Shown here: in pieces, positions 25,110 through 34,484 of the stretch
Layout of the letters: the number at the start of each line of letters is the position of its first letter
Position numbering within the stretch: position 1 is the first letter of the stretch
Source of the DNA: Opitutaceae bacterium
GTDB taxonomy: Bacteria > Verrucomicrobiota > Verrucomicrobiia > Opitutales > Opitutaceae
NCBI GenBank assembly: GCA_030648295.1
Contig: JAUSID010000276.1
Coordinates: 1-49,513, forward strand
Direction of reading: 5' to 3'
DNA length: 49,513 nt
Made by a program: the position numbers and the translations under genes
Notes under the pieces: generated by a model
The model's database searches: none
The model's input: the letters and a program-made list of their open reading frames with translations, nothing else
Told to the model about the DNA's origin: nothing

Positions 25110-26783
25110 TCACGGCCCGCGAATCCCCTCCAGTAATCGCGGATGACCCGCCCGCGCCGCATGCCTTTGCAGCAGCGCGTGCGTTTCGTCCGACGCGTCA
25201 ACCGCCAGAACCTGCCGCGCAAACTCACCGGCCTGCGCCGTCTGCCCTGCGCCCGCCAGGATTTCCACATATTTCGCCACGTAGTTCACCGCGCTCTTCC
25301 GCCGTTCGTCCGAATTTGCGGTGTCCCGCAACGATGCGAAGAATCGCACCATCTGGTCGAATGTCCGCGCCTCCATTGCCTCCTGATACCGGCGCTGATC
25401 GACCAGCTCTTCGATCGCACTCGAGGCAAGCGAGCGCCTGCGGCGGTCGCCCGGCGTAAACTTGTCCAGCGCCGCCAGCGTGTTGTTCGCTTCTTTCAGC
25501 ACCCGATTGATCGCGCCGAAATTCGCCACCGCATCGTAGTCGCCTTCACTCCCGAGCATCTGCCGCTCCGCGGCATCACGCCGCTCACGCAACGCAGCCA
25601 GCGCCGCAGGATGCGTCTCTCCCAGCTTCGCAATTACGCTCAACAAAAAGCTCCGCCTGACCCCAGAGTACGAAGTTATGCGCACCATCCCTTCATCAAA
25701 ACACCACAGCAACTCCCGCAGCGCCTCTGCCGGATCGCCCGACTTCGCCAGCTCCTGCGCGCGCCGCCATCGCGCATCCACTTGATCGCGCGTCAGTGGC
25801 TCCGCCACCGCAGCCCGCGCCGCATCGCCCGTTGCCGTCCGCGCCGAGCTCTGACTCCGGATGGCCGCCAGCAGCTTCCCATTGTCTTCCTCCGCCGCCT
25901 TCGCCCGCTGTTCCGCCGCCGAAAGCCGCTGGTGCAGGCTCGCGATCTCGGCCCGCAATCCATCATGGCGCATGCTCGCCTTGTTCAGTGACGCCGCGTG
26001 GTGTCGCGCCTCCCGTCCCTGGTAAACCGCCGCGCCAATCCCGATCATGGCGGCGACCGCCACGCCGGCAGTCATTTTTGCTGAACTCATAAATGAAAGA
26101 ATTCCCGCTCCTGACACCGCGCCTGCGCCCGCCGCAGCCTCGGCTAAAGCTGATCCGGTGACGCTCGCTGCCAATCCCGCCGGCGCGGCCACCAGTGCCT
26201 GCGCACCAAGCGCCACGCCCAACGCAGCCGACGTCGAGGTGACTCCACGTCGCGAGAGCGCACCGGCCATTTTATCGAGCGCGCGGTCCACGCGCTTCCG
26301 CGCGGCTTCCTCGGTCAGCAGCAGCGCGCGGCCGATTTCCGCAAACGTCCGCGCCTCGAAATACCGCAGCACCACGGCATCGCGATCGTCCTCACTCAAG
26401 TCGGACATGGCTTCGTCGAGCAGCGGCCGCAGCTTGTCCCAATCCGTCGCTGCGTTCGGGTTTGCGGTCAGTTCCTGCATGACTTGACTCTCCTGTTCGC
26501 GGGCCCGGCGCCGGCGTTCCGAGCGCACCACGTCGCTAGACGCAAATTGCGTGCTCCGATAAAGCCAGCCACCGAGCACCGGCCGCTGTGCCAGCGCCGC
26601 CGCCTTTCGCGCGAGATCAGCGAACACCTTCTGCGTCACATCCTCAGCAAGATGCACGTCGCCGCCGACCTGCCGCAGCGCCACCGAGTAAACTAGATCG
26701 ACGCGTCGCCGGACCAACTCGGCAAAAGCCGACTCGGATTTTTCCTCCGCATAGCGACGCAGCAGTTCAGGATCCTCGGGCAT
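25110..26783 (-). CDS. ECF-like sigma factor with C-terminal membrane segment and extracytoplasmic tail
   Basis: 557 aa. Residues 1-90 match sigma region 2 (AFAELVRRRVDLVYSVALRQ, HLAEDVTQKVFADLARKA) and about 115-170 match region 4 (LSEDDRDAVVLRYFEARTF, EEAARKRVDRALDKM). Ala-rich hydrophobic segments follow at about 185-225, then a strong membrane helix (SAKMTAGVAVAAMIGIGAAVY) near 235-255. The remaining 300 residues hold a coiled coil (HDGLRAEIASLHQRLSAAEQ) and a helical, TPR-like domain. ECF factors are normally under 250 aa and are often held by a separate anti-sigma factor; here the regulatory part seems fused. Such fusions are known in Planctomycetes and Verrucomicrobia. It is monocistronic. 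Confidence 0.85.
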   Translation of the reverse strand: MPEDPELLRRYAEEKSESAFAELVRRRVDLVYSVALRQVGGDVHLAEDVTQKVFADLARKAAALAQRPVLGGWLYRSTQFASSDVVRSERRRRAREQESQVMQELTANPNAATDWDKLRPLLDEAMSDLSEDDRDAVVLRYFEARTFAEIGRALLLTEEAARKRVDRALDKMAGALSRRGVTSTSAALGVALGAQALVAAPAGLAASVTGSALAEAAAGAGAVSGAGILSFMSSAKMTAGVAVAAMIGIGAAVYQGREARHHAASLNKASMRHDGLRAEIASLHQRLSAAEQRAKAAEEDNGKLLAAIRSQSSARTATGDAARAAVAEPLTRDQVDARWRRAQELAKSGDPAEALRELLWCFDEGMVRITSYSGVRRSFLLSVIAKLGETHPAALAALRERRDAAERQMLGSEGDYDAVANFGAINRVLKEANNTLAALDKFTPGDRRRRSLASSAIEELVDQRRYQEAMEARTFDQMVRFFASLRDTANSDERRKSAVNYVAKYVEILAGAGQTAQAGEFARQVLAVDASDETHALLQRHAARAGHPRLLEGIRGP

Positions 26784-27151
26784 GAGTTGTTGTCACCATA
26801 GCAGGCGCGCGCGACAAGACCGGACAAATATGAACGGGGCGTGGCACCGCCATTGGGGCCGGCGCTCGTCGCCGGGCCGCCGGCAAATCTGCATTCGCAC
26901 ACGGCGTGATTCTCGCCTGCAGCTCTCGCAACGGCCTGCCGGCAAGCGGCAGCCCTACCGCTGCTCCACTTCCACCAATTGCATTGCTGTTTCGGGACCC
27001 GAATTCACAACGCCCACAAACCGAATCACCGCCACGCACGACTCAACGCATTGCTTTCAAGCCCCAATAATGATGGCTCTGCCGGAGTAACTTCACCGGC
27101 AGGATGCCGGTGCCACTTCAGGCGACGGCGAGATGTCTGCCGCTCCGTCGC
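26784..27151. other. Gene-free spacer between the sigma factor start and the GlgB stop
   Basis: No protein gene is supported; the short frames have biased, Arg/Cys-rich composition. The only structure seen is the hairpin at 27094-27112. The sigma factor promoter must lie in the left part. Confidence 0.6.
27094..27112. terminator. Hairpin downstream of glgB
   Basis: CACCGGCA-GGA-TGCCGGTG forms a perfect 8-bp stem with a 3-base loop, 40 bp beyond the glgB stop. There is no T-run, so it may be a REP-type element that slows or blocks exonuclease rather than a classical terminator. Confidence 0.4.
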
Positions 27152-29368
27152 CTAGACTCCGCCGGTCCACTTGAAAATCGTCGTGGTCAGCGGCGGCAAG
27201 GTCACGCGCAGCGACTGGCTGAACCCGTCGCGTTCGATGTCCTCGGTGTTTCGGCCGCCATCGTTGCCCAGTCCGCTGCCGCCGTAATACTCGCTGTTGG
27301 TGTTGATCATCTCGCGCCAGAAACCGCGCCGCGGTAAGCCCACGCGATAGTCGCGGGTGGCGCCGCCGAAATGGCACACGGCCGCGATCAACACCTGGTC
27401 CGACGGGTCGCTGCGCACGTAGGCGATCAGGTTTGCATCGGAATCGTGACAGGTCAGCCAGCGAAATCCCTGGGAGTTGAAATCGTTTTGGCTGAGCACC
27501 GGCTCGCTCGCGTAGAATTTGTTCAAGTCGCGCACGAGCAGCCGTACGCCCTCGTGGTCCATGTACTGGCAGAGATGCCAGTCGAGGCTCGTGTCATGCG
27601 CCCACTCGCGGGACTGCGCGAACTCGCCGCCCATGAACAGCAGCTTTTTGCCCGGCCAGACCCACGTGTGCGCGTAGAGCGCGCGGAGGTTAGCCGCCTT
27701 TTCCGCGATGTGCCACGCGCCCATCTTGAAGAGCATCGACGCCTTCCCGTGCACCACCTCGTCGTGGGAGAAGACGGTGATGAAATTCTCGGCATACTGG
27801 TAGAGCATGCCGAACGTGAGGTCGTTGTGGTGAAAGCGGCGGACGACGGGCTCCTTGGTGAAATAGCGCAACGTGTCGTTCATCCATCCCATGTTCCACT
27901 TGTAGTCGAAGCCGAGCCCGCCCTGCTCCGGCGGCCGGCTCACGCCCGCGAACGACGTGCTCTCCTCCGCAATCATCCGCGCGCCGGGATAATAATGGTG
28001 CACCAGCCCGTTGACGTGGCGGATGAACTCGATCGCCTCCAGGTTTTCGCGGCCGCCGTATTTGTTGGGGATCCACTGCCCTTCCTTGCGCGAGTAATCG
28101 AGGTAGAGCATCGACGCCACGGCATCGACCCGCAGCCCGTCGAGGTGATAACGCTCGAACCATGCCAGCGCGTTGGCGGTGAGGAAGCACCGCACCTCGT
28201 TGCGACCGTAGTTGAAGATCAGCGTGCCCCAGTCCATGTGCGCGCCCTGCCGCGGATCCGCGTGCTCGTAGAGATGCGTGCCATCGAACTCCGCCAGCGC
28301 GAAGCTGTCGCGCGGGAAATGCGCCGGCACCCAGTCGAGGATCACCCCAATGCCGCGGCCGTGGAGGTAATCGACGAACCAGGCAAAGTCCTCGGGCGGG
28401 CCGTGACGATGCGTCGGCGCAAAGAATCCACTCACCTGATACCCCCATGAACCGTCGAACGGGTGCTCGGCGATGGGCATGATTTCGATGTGGGTGAACC
28501 CCATCTCGGTCACGTAATCCGCAAGCTGCCTCGCCAGTTCGCGATAGGTGAGCGGCCGGTCGGCGTCCTCGGGCATCCGCCGCCACGACGCCAGGTGCAC
28601 CTCGTAAACCGACATCGGCCGGTCGAGGTGGGCCGCATTCTCCCGCCGCCGCTGGAGCCAGGCGTCGTCCGTCCATTTGAACTTGTCCGGGTCGCAGACG
28701 ATGGCCGCGTTGTTCGGCGGCGCCTCGAAATACGTTCCGTAGGGATCCGTCTTCAACCGGATGTTCCCGCGCTGATCGCGGATTTCGAACTTGTAGAGTT
28801 CGCCTTCGACGAGACCCGGTATGAACAGCTCCCATACACCCGATGCCCCGAGCGGCCGCATCGGGTGGTAGCGGCCGTCCCAGTGATTGAAGTTCCCCAC
28901 CACCGACACGCGCGCCGCCGCCGGCGCCCACACCGCGAACGACACGCCGAGCACGCCGCCGAGGTCGCGCACATGCGAGCCCAGCTTGGTATAGATCCGG
29001 TGCTCGTTTCCCTCGTTGAACAAATACAGATCCTGCGGGCCCAGCGTCGGCAGGAAGCAATACGGGTCGAAGAACTGCCGCATCTCGCCGCTGGGATAGG
29101 TCACGCGCAGCTGGTAGCGGAAGACGTTTGGCCGTTTCGGGATGAACACCTCGAAAAAGCCCTCGTCGGCCAGCCGGGTCATGAGGAATTTCGGATGCGG
29201 TTCCGAGTGAAGATCGACGACCTCGCAGATCTTGGCCCCGCTGACAAACGCGCGCACGACCACGCCCTTGCTGCGCTTGTACGTGAGGGGATGCATGCCG
29301 AGGATCGAATGGGGCGAGGCATGCTTTGCTTCCACCAGGGTGGTGAGATCGGTCTTGGAAATGATCAC
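27152..29368 (-). CDS. glgB: 1,4-alpha-glucan branching enzyme
   Basis: 738 aa, the usual length for long-form GlgB. It transfers segments of alpha-1,4-glucan to make alpha-1,6 branches in glycogen. The N-terminal region (about 1-110) and a CBM48 domain (FAVWAPAAARVSVVGNFNHW) precede the GH13 barrel. Catalytic nucleophile Asp415 is in GLRVDAVASM, the acid Glu468 in MIAEEST, and the transition-state Asp536 in FSHDEVVHG. I chose the GTG at 29368, opening VIISKTDLTTLVEAKHASPH, because further upstream the frame has repeat-like sequence antisense to another gene fragment. No other glycogen genes are in the window. Confidence 0.95.
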   Translation of the reverse strand: MIISKTDLTTLVEAKHASPHSILGMHPLTYKRSKGVVVRAFVSGAKICEVVDLHSEPHPKFLMTRLADEGFFEVFIPKRPNVFRYQLRVTYPSGEMRQFFDPYCFLPTLGPQDLYLFNEGNEHRIYTKLGSHVRDLGGVLGVSFAVWAPAAARVSVVGNFNHWDGRYHPMRPLGASGVWELFIPGLVEGELYKFEIRDQRGNIRLKTDPYGTYFEAPPNNAAIVCDPDKFKWTDDAWLQRRRENAAHLDRPMSVYEVHLASWRRMPEDADRPLTYRELARQLADYVTEMGFTHIEIMPIAEHPFDGSWGYQVSGFFAPTHRHGPPEDFAWFVDYLHGRGIGVILDWVPAHFPRDSFALAEFDGTHLYEHADPRQGAHMDWGTLIFNYGRNEVRCFLTANALAWFERYHLDGLRVDAVASMLYLDYSRKEGQWIPNKYGGRENLEAIEFIRHVNGLVHHYYPGARMIAEESTSFAGVSRPPEQGGLGFDYKWNMGWMNDTLRYFTKEPVVRRFHHNDLTFGMLYQYAENFITVFSHDEVVHGKASMLFKMGAWHIAEKAANLRALYAHTWVWPGKKLLFMGGEFAQSREWAHDTSLDWHLCQYMDHEGVRLLVRDLNKFYASEPVLSQNDFNSQGFRWLTCHDSDANLIAYVRSDPSDQVLIAAVCHFGGATRDYRVGLPRRGFWREMINTNSEYYGGSGLGNDGGRNTEDIERDGFSQSLRVTLPPLTTTIFKWTGGV

Positions 29369-29653
29369 GCGAAAAAGATTGGCTGGTTCACCGTGCCCGA
29401 CGAGGGCGGTCGCGTCTAGCCGGGAATCGCCCCGAAAAGTTCCGGTTAATCCGTGGGTGAAAATAGGATGCGCCGGGGTTGATGACGGCGGCGGCGGGTA
29501 CCCGGAGCGCCGGCAACCCGAATCGATGTGGAACGGTGCTTTGAAGCGGCTCCGGCTTCCAGCCGATGAATCTGCGGCTGCGAAATCCGCCGGCTCCGCC
29601 GCTTCATTCCAAAATCTCAACGTCCCGAGGGTTGGCGCGATGACTTCGAACGG

Positions 29654-30205
29654 GTGGGGGCTTTTCCGCTCGAGTCCGGCAGCAAGGACGCGGCGACGAG
29701 CGTGACCCTCGCCGCCGGGAGCTACACCGTGCATTTGACGGCCAAGCCAGGCGAAAGCGGTGTCGCGCTCGTCGAGATTTACGAAGACGACAACGAGGCG
29801 GATCGGATGCTGAACCTTTCGACACGCGCGTTCGTTGCGCCAGGGTTTCCGGCGATTGCCGGGCTGGGCGTCCGCGGTGCGGTGCCGAAAAAGATGCTGC
29901 TGCGCGCCGTCGGACCGACGCTGGCGGGATTCGGCGTGGGTCAACCGCTCTCGAATCCGCGGCTGGAGTTGAAGGACGAACGCGCCACCACCGTCGCGCT
30001 CAACGACGACTGGGAAGCAAATTCGAACCTCGGCGAGTTGCGTGGTGCGGCCACCGCGGTCGGCGCGTTCCCTCTATCCGCCGGCAGTCGCGATGCCGCG
30101 CTGCTCGTCACGCTGTCGCCCGGAAACTTTACCGCCATCGTTGAAAGCGGCGCGAACGAGTCAGGCGTGGTGCTGGTGGAAGTCTACGAAGTGCAGCGTC
30201 CGTAG
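29654..30205 (+). pseudogene. 5'-truncated remnant of a Verrucomicrobial repeat-domain protein
   Basis: The frame starts abruptly at VGAFPLESGSKDAAT, which corresponds to the middle of the repeat domain seen in the sialidase-like protein. It then contains one whole domain (MLNLSTRAFVAPGFPAIAG, RAVGPTLAGFGVGQPLSNPR, NDDWEANSNL, VALVEIYE) and stops normally after VVLVEVYEVQRP. There is no signal peptide and no upstream domain in any frame in the 285 bp before it. It is best read as the 3' end of a larger secreted protein whose front was lost by deletion or rearrangement. Its downstream spacer carries heptamer array B. Confidence 0.72.
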
Positions 30206-30303
30206 CTCGCGAAGCCGGCTGCGCGAGCCAGAATGAAAATCCGCGGCGGGGGCGCCGCGGCTCCATCACTTGTGCTCCGACCTCCAGCTTCTGGCTGATG
30301 TCC

Positions 30304-30412
30304 TCTGCCATCTGTCGTCTGTCGTCTGTCGTCTGGCGTCTAGCTTCTGGCTGACATCTGACCTCTGACGTCTGACCTCTGACCTCTGACGTCTGACGTC
30401 TGACGTCTGGCC
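30304..30412. repeat. Heptamer array B, about 16 units (TCTGNCN)
   Basis: Units such as TCTGTCG, TCTGGCG, TCTGACC and TCTGACG run with period 7 and one short slip near 30345. Same sense as arrays A and C. It lies between the truncated fragment and lptD. Confidence 0.8.
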
Positions 30413-30469
30413 TCTCCGCCCGTCTCCCGCGGGCTTGCCTGCCCCTACCCGGCTGCCTTTGCTGCGCGC

Positions 30470-32695
30470 GTGATCCGCCGATTCGTCCTTCTCCTATCGC
30501 TGGTCGCGAGCGTACTCGCGCAGACGCCGCCGCCGGCGGTGCCGCCAGCCGCGCCGACGCTCAGCGGCGATCACATGGAGGGCTCGCTGGATTCGACGTC
30601 AGGCGTCGCGCTGCTGCGCGGCAACACCGTGTTCCGCGATCGAGACATGCTTTTGCAGGCGGACGAAATGCGGGTCGAGTGGGTGCCGATCGAGGGCAAG
30701 CCCGGCACGTATGCGACGAAAACGACGTCCACCGGCCGGGTCGTGTTCACGCGTGGCGGCAACCGGTTGCTCGCGGATCGGCTCGTGTACCAGCAAAGCG
30801 ACGGCTCGTTCTCCGCCGACAGCATCCGGCTCGGCAGTTATCCGTATTTCGCCGAAGCCTACTCCGCGACCGGCACGCGCACGGAAATAACCCTCAAGCG
30901 CGCGCGGGTCAGCTACGGCGAACCGGGCCCCTGGCAGCCGACCATCAATGCCGACACGCTCGTGTTTTCGGAGGACAAACAGCTGCGCTCGGAAAACGTC
31001 ACCATTGGAATCGGCCACGCGCAGCCGGTGCCGATTCCGCGCTACGAACAGAATATGCGCGCGCCGCTGTTCGCCGGCGCGCTTTCGCTCGACGGCGGAT
31101 TCCGGCGCTCGCTCGGCGCCTTCGCCGAGGCGTCGCTGCTCATTCCGATCCGGCCGGGCGTCCGGCTGGGGCCCGACGTCGGCCTCTACACCGAACGCGG
31201 GCTCATGTTCGGGCCTGCCGCCCGGTATTCGGATTCCAAAGACACCGGCCGGTTCCGCGGGCATTTCCGTTCCGGTTACATCCACGACAACGGCGACAAG
31301 GGCACGGACCTGATCGGCCGGCCGGTCCCGGAGGATCGCGCCTTCGCGGAGTGGCAGCACGAGCAGGTGCTCACCGAGCGACTCAAACTGGCGGCGCAAC
31401 TCAACTGGTGGAAAGACTCGGAGGTGGTGCGCGATTTCCGGCCGCGTAACTTTTTCCCGGTGCAGGAGCCCGACACGTTCGTCGAATCGACCTATCAGGG
31501 ACCGCATTACTTCCTCTCGGCCTTCGCGCGTTTCCAGCCGAACGATTTTCACGTCGTGCAGCAGCGGCTGCCGGAGATTTCCTTCGATTTGCTGCCACGG
31601 GCGATGGGCCGCGGATTCTACGAGCGGTTCCATGCCAGCGCGGCCGTGCTGCACGAGGAGCCGCTGCCGCCGGGGCCCGCGAATTTTTCACCGCGAATCG
31701 AGCAGCGGACCAACCGGCTGGACGGGTATTACGCGATCGAGCGGCCGATCGTGCCCACGGACTGGCTGGCGATCACGCCGATCGCGGGCGTGCGCATGAC
31801 ACACTACGACCATTCGCGGGGGCTGGACCAAAGATTCAGCCTGCCGGCGCCGCCCGACAACGTGCTCATTGATCTGCCCGAACCGCTTGGCGCTCGAGCA
31901 ACGCGCCTTCGCAGCTACACGCGGGTACTGGGCGAAGTCGGGGCGGACGCCGTGCTGCGAGCGAGCGGCACGTTCGATTACAGGAATCCACAATGGAAGA
32001 TCGATGGCTTGCGACACCTCATCACGCCGCGGCTCAGCTATCGCAACATCCCCAGGGCCGACCGCGGCCGCGCGTATATCCCGCGGATCGACCGGCAGTC
32101 GTTCTCGACTTACCTGCAACCGCTCGGCCTTGGTGACGTGCGCAACATCGACGATCTTCGCCGCACCAACACGCTGCGGCTCTCGCTCGACAATATCCTG
32201 CAAACGCGCGACGCGGAGCAGAACACGCGCGATCTGCTCTCCTTCAACATCGCGAATGATTTCCGGTTCAGGCCTGGTCCTGGCGAGCGCGATGTCTCGG
32301 AAATCCACACCGAGCTCAGCCTCACGCCCGCGCGCTGGCTGCAGGTCGATGTCTATGAAAGTTTCGCGCCGCAAAGCATGCAGCTGCGCGAGTTCAACTC
32401 GGCGATCACGATTCGCGACGGGCGCGCCTGGGAACTGCGTTTCACCAACAATTTTCTCCGCCACCAGATCGAGGACTACGCGATCGATGGCCGGTTTCGG
32501 ATCAACGAAGCATTCCAGGCCCTGACCCGGCTGCACTACGACGTGCGGCGGCGGCGGTTCAACGAACAGATGTACGGTATCGCGCACAACCTCGGCAATA
32601 CCTGGCTCGTGTCGTACACCGTGAGCCTCTACTCCGGCCGCCGGCGCGAGAGCAGCTTCGGATTCAACGTGCGCGTCGACACGGTTCGGTTTTGA
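30470..32695 (+). CDS. lptD: LPS-assembly outer-membrane protein LptD-like
   Basis: 741 aa from a GTG at 30470. A signal peptide (VIRRFVLLLSLVASVLAQ) is followed by a Pro/Ala linker and an OstA/LptA-type beta-jellyroll region (DHMEGSLDSTSGVALLRGN, TVFRDRDMLLQADEMRVEW), then a long beta-strand-rich region ending in aromatic strands (GFNVRVDTVRF) typical of a 26-strand outer-membrane barrel. LptD inserts lipopolysaccharide into the outer leaflet. Cysteine pairs used for disulfide maturation in Proteobacteria are absent, as in many distant homologues. The next gene starts 3 bp after the stop, suggesting co-transcription. Confidence 0.8.
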   Translation: MIRRFVLLLSLVASVLAQTPPPAVPPAAPTLSGDHMEGSLDSTSGVALLRGNTVFRDRDMLLQADEMRVEWVPIEGKPGTYATKTTSTGRVVFTRGGNRLLADRLVYQQSDGSFSADSIRLGSYPYFAEAYSATGTRTEITLKRARVSYGEPGPWQPTINADTLVFSEDKQLRSENVTIGIGHAQPVPIPRYEQNMRAPLFAGALSLDGGFRRSLGAFAEASLLIPIRPGVRLGPDVGLYTERGLMFGPAARYSDSKDTGRFRGHFRSGYIHDNGDKGTDLIGRPVPEDRAFAEWQHEQVLTERLKLAAQLNWWKDSEVVRDFRPRNFFPVQEPDTFVESTYQGPHYFLSAFARFQPNDFHVVQQRLPEISFDLLPRAMGRGFYERFHASAAVLHEEPLPPGPANFSPRIEQRTNRLDGYYAIERPIVPTDWLAITPIAGVRMTHYDHSRGLDQRFSLPAPPDNVLIDLPEPLGARATRLRSYTRVLGEVGADAVLRASGTFDYRNPQWKIDGLRHLITPRLSYRNIPRADRGRAYIPRIDRQSFSTYLQPLGLGDVRNIDDLRRTNTLRLSLDNILQTRDAEQNTRDLLSFNIANDFRFRPGPGERDVSEIHTELSLTPARWLQVDVYESFAPQSMQLREFNSAITIRDGRAWELRFTNNFLRHQIEDYAIDGRFRINEAFQALTRLHYDVRRRRFNEQMYGIAHNLGNTWLVSYTVSLYSGRRRESSFGFNVRVDTVRF

Positions 32696-32698
32696 GAA

Positions 32699-33931
32699 GT
32701 GAAAGTGAGCATCGCGGCCAACCAGCAACGGACGTTCCTGCGGCTGGTGGCGGGGCTCCGCCCGCACTGGCGCCGCGATCCCGCGCTGCCGGCGCGGATT
32801 CAGGCGCTGTTCGCCCGGCACCGCGAATTTGGTGCGCGCGACCGCCGGCTCTATCGCGAGCTCATGTTCACGACCGTGCGGTATCTCCCGTGGATCGAAC
32901 CGATGCTCGACACTGATCCTGGCGAAGCGACCCGGCGCGTCGCCTGGCTCGCCGCCGAGACGCCGGCCACACGGGTTTTCCGCGCGACGTTCGCGATGGG
33001 CGATCCGCCCACGGGCGACAAGGCCGAGCTGCTTCCGGGGTGGTTCAGGCCTCATTGCCCGGCGATCTTTCAGGGTGCGGAACTCGCGGCGCAGCTTCGC
33101 CGCGCCCCGCTTTGGCTCCGACTGCAAACTGATGCCCCCGCGGCCGTGTTCGAAGAGTTTTCCCGCCGCGGCTGGGCGTGGCGCGCCTCAGATGTGATCG
33201 CGGGCGCGATCCAACTGCTGGCCGAGGCGGACGTGACCACGAGCGAGGCGTGGCGCAACGGACTCGACGAGGTGCAGGACCTCGGTTCGCAGATGATTCT
33301 GGAATCGATCGGCGTGGAACGCGGCGGCCGCTGGCTGGACGCCTGCACGGGCGCGGGCGGAAAAACCCTCCAGCTCGCACGGCTGCTCGGTCCCGGCGGT
33401 GCAATCGACGCCCATGATGTCCGCGCCTCCGCCCTCGACGAACTGCGCACCCGGACGCGTCGCGCCTCCCACGTTTGTCATCTAATAGATGACAAAGGCG
33501 ATCGCACAGCCGCGCAGAGGAAGACGGCAATTCGGATCGTGCGCGCCGATTCTTCAAGGCTCCAAGGGAATTATGACGGTGTGCTGGTTGATGCACCGTG
33601 CAGCGGATCCGGCACATGGCGGCGGGCGCCGCATCTCAAATGGGTGACGACAGACGAAGCCATTGTCCGCGCGGCCGCCACGCAGCGAACACTGCTTGCT
33701 CAGTACAGTTCGCGCGTAAAACCGGGCGGCCGGCTCGTGTACGCCACGTGTTCACTGAGCGCGCGGGAAAACGAGGATGTGGTAAACACGTTTCTGACCG
33801 CGCATCCCGAGTTCCGCCCGGAACCATTCGTGCGGAACTTTGGCGCCATGCAGCGCTCAGTCGGGCTCCTGATTCTTCCCGCGCAACACGATACCGACGG
33901 ATTCTTTGTCGCCTCCTTGCGCCGGCGGTAG
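32699..33931 (+). CDS. RsmB/NOP2-family rRNA (cytosine-C5) methyltransferase
   Basis: 410 aa from a GTG at 32699 (a second GTG at 32705 is possible). An N-terminal helical NusB-like region of about 150 residues leads into a SAM-dependent methyltransferase domain. Motif I is WLDACTGAGGKTLQLARLL; motif IV, DAPCSGSGTW, carries Cys301; motif VI, YATCSLSARENEDVV, carries Cys351. The two cysteines are those used for covalent catalysis and release in m5C methyltransferases, so 16S rRNA is the likely substrate. It follows lptD by 3 bp. Confidence 0.9.
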   Translation: MKVSIAANQQRTFLRLVAGLRPHWRRDPALPARIQALFARHREFGARDRRLYRELMFTTVRYLPWIEPMLDTDPGEATRRVAWLAAETPATRVFRATFAMGDPPTGDKAELLPGWFRPHCPAIFQGAELAAQLRRAPLWLRLQTDAPAAVFEEFSRRGWAWRASDVIAGAIQLLAEADVTTSEAWRNGLDEVQDLGSQMILESIGVERGGRWLDACTGAGGKTLQLARLLGPGGAIDAHDVRASALDELRTRTRRASHVCHLIDDKGDRTAAQRKTAIRIVRADSSRLQGNYDGVLVDAPCSGSGTWRRAPHLKWVTTDEAIVRAAATQRTLLAQYSSRVKPGGRLVYATCSLSARENEDVVNTFLTAHPEFRPEPFVRNFGAMQRSVGLLILPAQHDTDGFFVASLRRR

Positions 33932-34025
33932 CCCGCATTTTTCACACTTGAAATGGTCTTCACCCGTGTCTGACCGCCAACATTCCAATGTTCCGGCGAG
34001 CGCCCCGCGTTCATGCGGGCTAAAT

Positions 34026-34049
34026 GCATTCTGCTGGCCAGCAGAATGC
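34026..34049. repeat. 24-bp perfect gapless palindrome
   Basis: GCATTCTGCTGG is followed directly by CCAGCAGAATGC. A gapless two-fold repeat of this length is unlikely by chance. It is 95 bp after the methyltransferase stop and could be a protein-binding site, a resolution site or part of a folded RNA. Confidence 0.65.
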
Positions 34050-34170
34050 CCTTTGCCGGGAAATCGTGGAGCGCGCGCCGGCGCACGGCACCAACGAACA
34101 CACTGTGCGTTCGCAGCGGAGCAGAGTGTGAAATTTCCCGGCTAGCCATTCCTCCCGAAGTTCAGCCGAT

Positions 34171-34419
34171 GTCCTCTGTCCGCTGACGTCTGACAACTGA
34201 CATGACATCTGACATCTGGCGTCTGACATCTGGCGTCTGGCGTCTGTCCTCTGTCCTCTGTCCTCTGACCTCTGACCTCTGACGCCTGACCTCTGTCCCC
34301 TGACGTCTGACATCTGACATCTGCCGTCAGCCGTCAGCCGTCAGCCGTCTGCCGTCTGCCGTCTGCCGTCTGCCGTCTGCCGTCTGCCGTCTGTCGTCTG
34401 ACGTCTGACGTCTGACGCC
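34171..34419. repeat. Heptamer array C, about 34 units (TCTGNCN)
   Basis: Runs of TCTGACA, TCTGGCG, TCTGTCC, TCTGACC and TCAGCCG/TCTGCCG follow one another with period 7, with homogeneous sub-blocks, for example seven successive TCTGCCG units near 34350-34395. Sub-blocks of identical units suggest recent local expansion. It ends about 65 bp before scpA. Confidence 0.85.
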
Positions 34420-34484
34420 CGTCTCCTGCTCCGGCCGCGCTCCTATTTCCTTGCCGCGCCTTTCCCGCGCCCAACCATCGCGGC

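Larger units (their letters stand above)
33932..34484. other. Structured, gene-free spacer before scpA
   Basis: Three layers are seen. At 34003-34018 a small CCCGC/GCGGG hairpin; at 34026-34049 a 24-bp perfect palindrome; at 34055-34064 and 34133-34142 a 10-bp inverted repeat (GCCGGGAAAT/ATTTCCCGGC) enclosing smaller complementary stretches. From 34171 the rest is heptamer array C. No protein frame is supported. Confidence 0.7.

Noticed and set aside
26782-27090. 102-codon frame in the spacer before glgB
   Set aside because: Cys/Arg/His-rich with no signal or domain; typical of non-coding GC-rich DNA.
34171-34419. Possible CRISPR array
   Set aside because: The repeat is only 7 bp, with no spacers and no cas genes.
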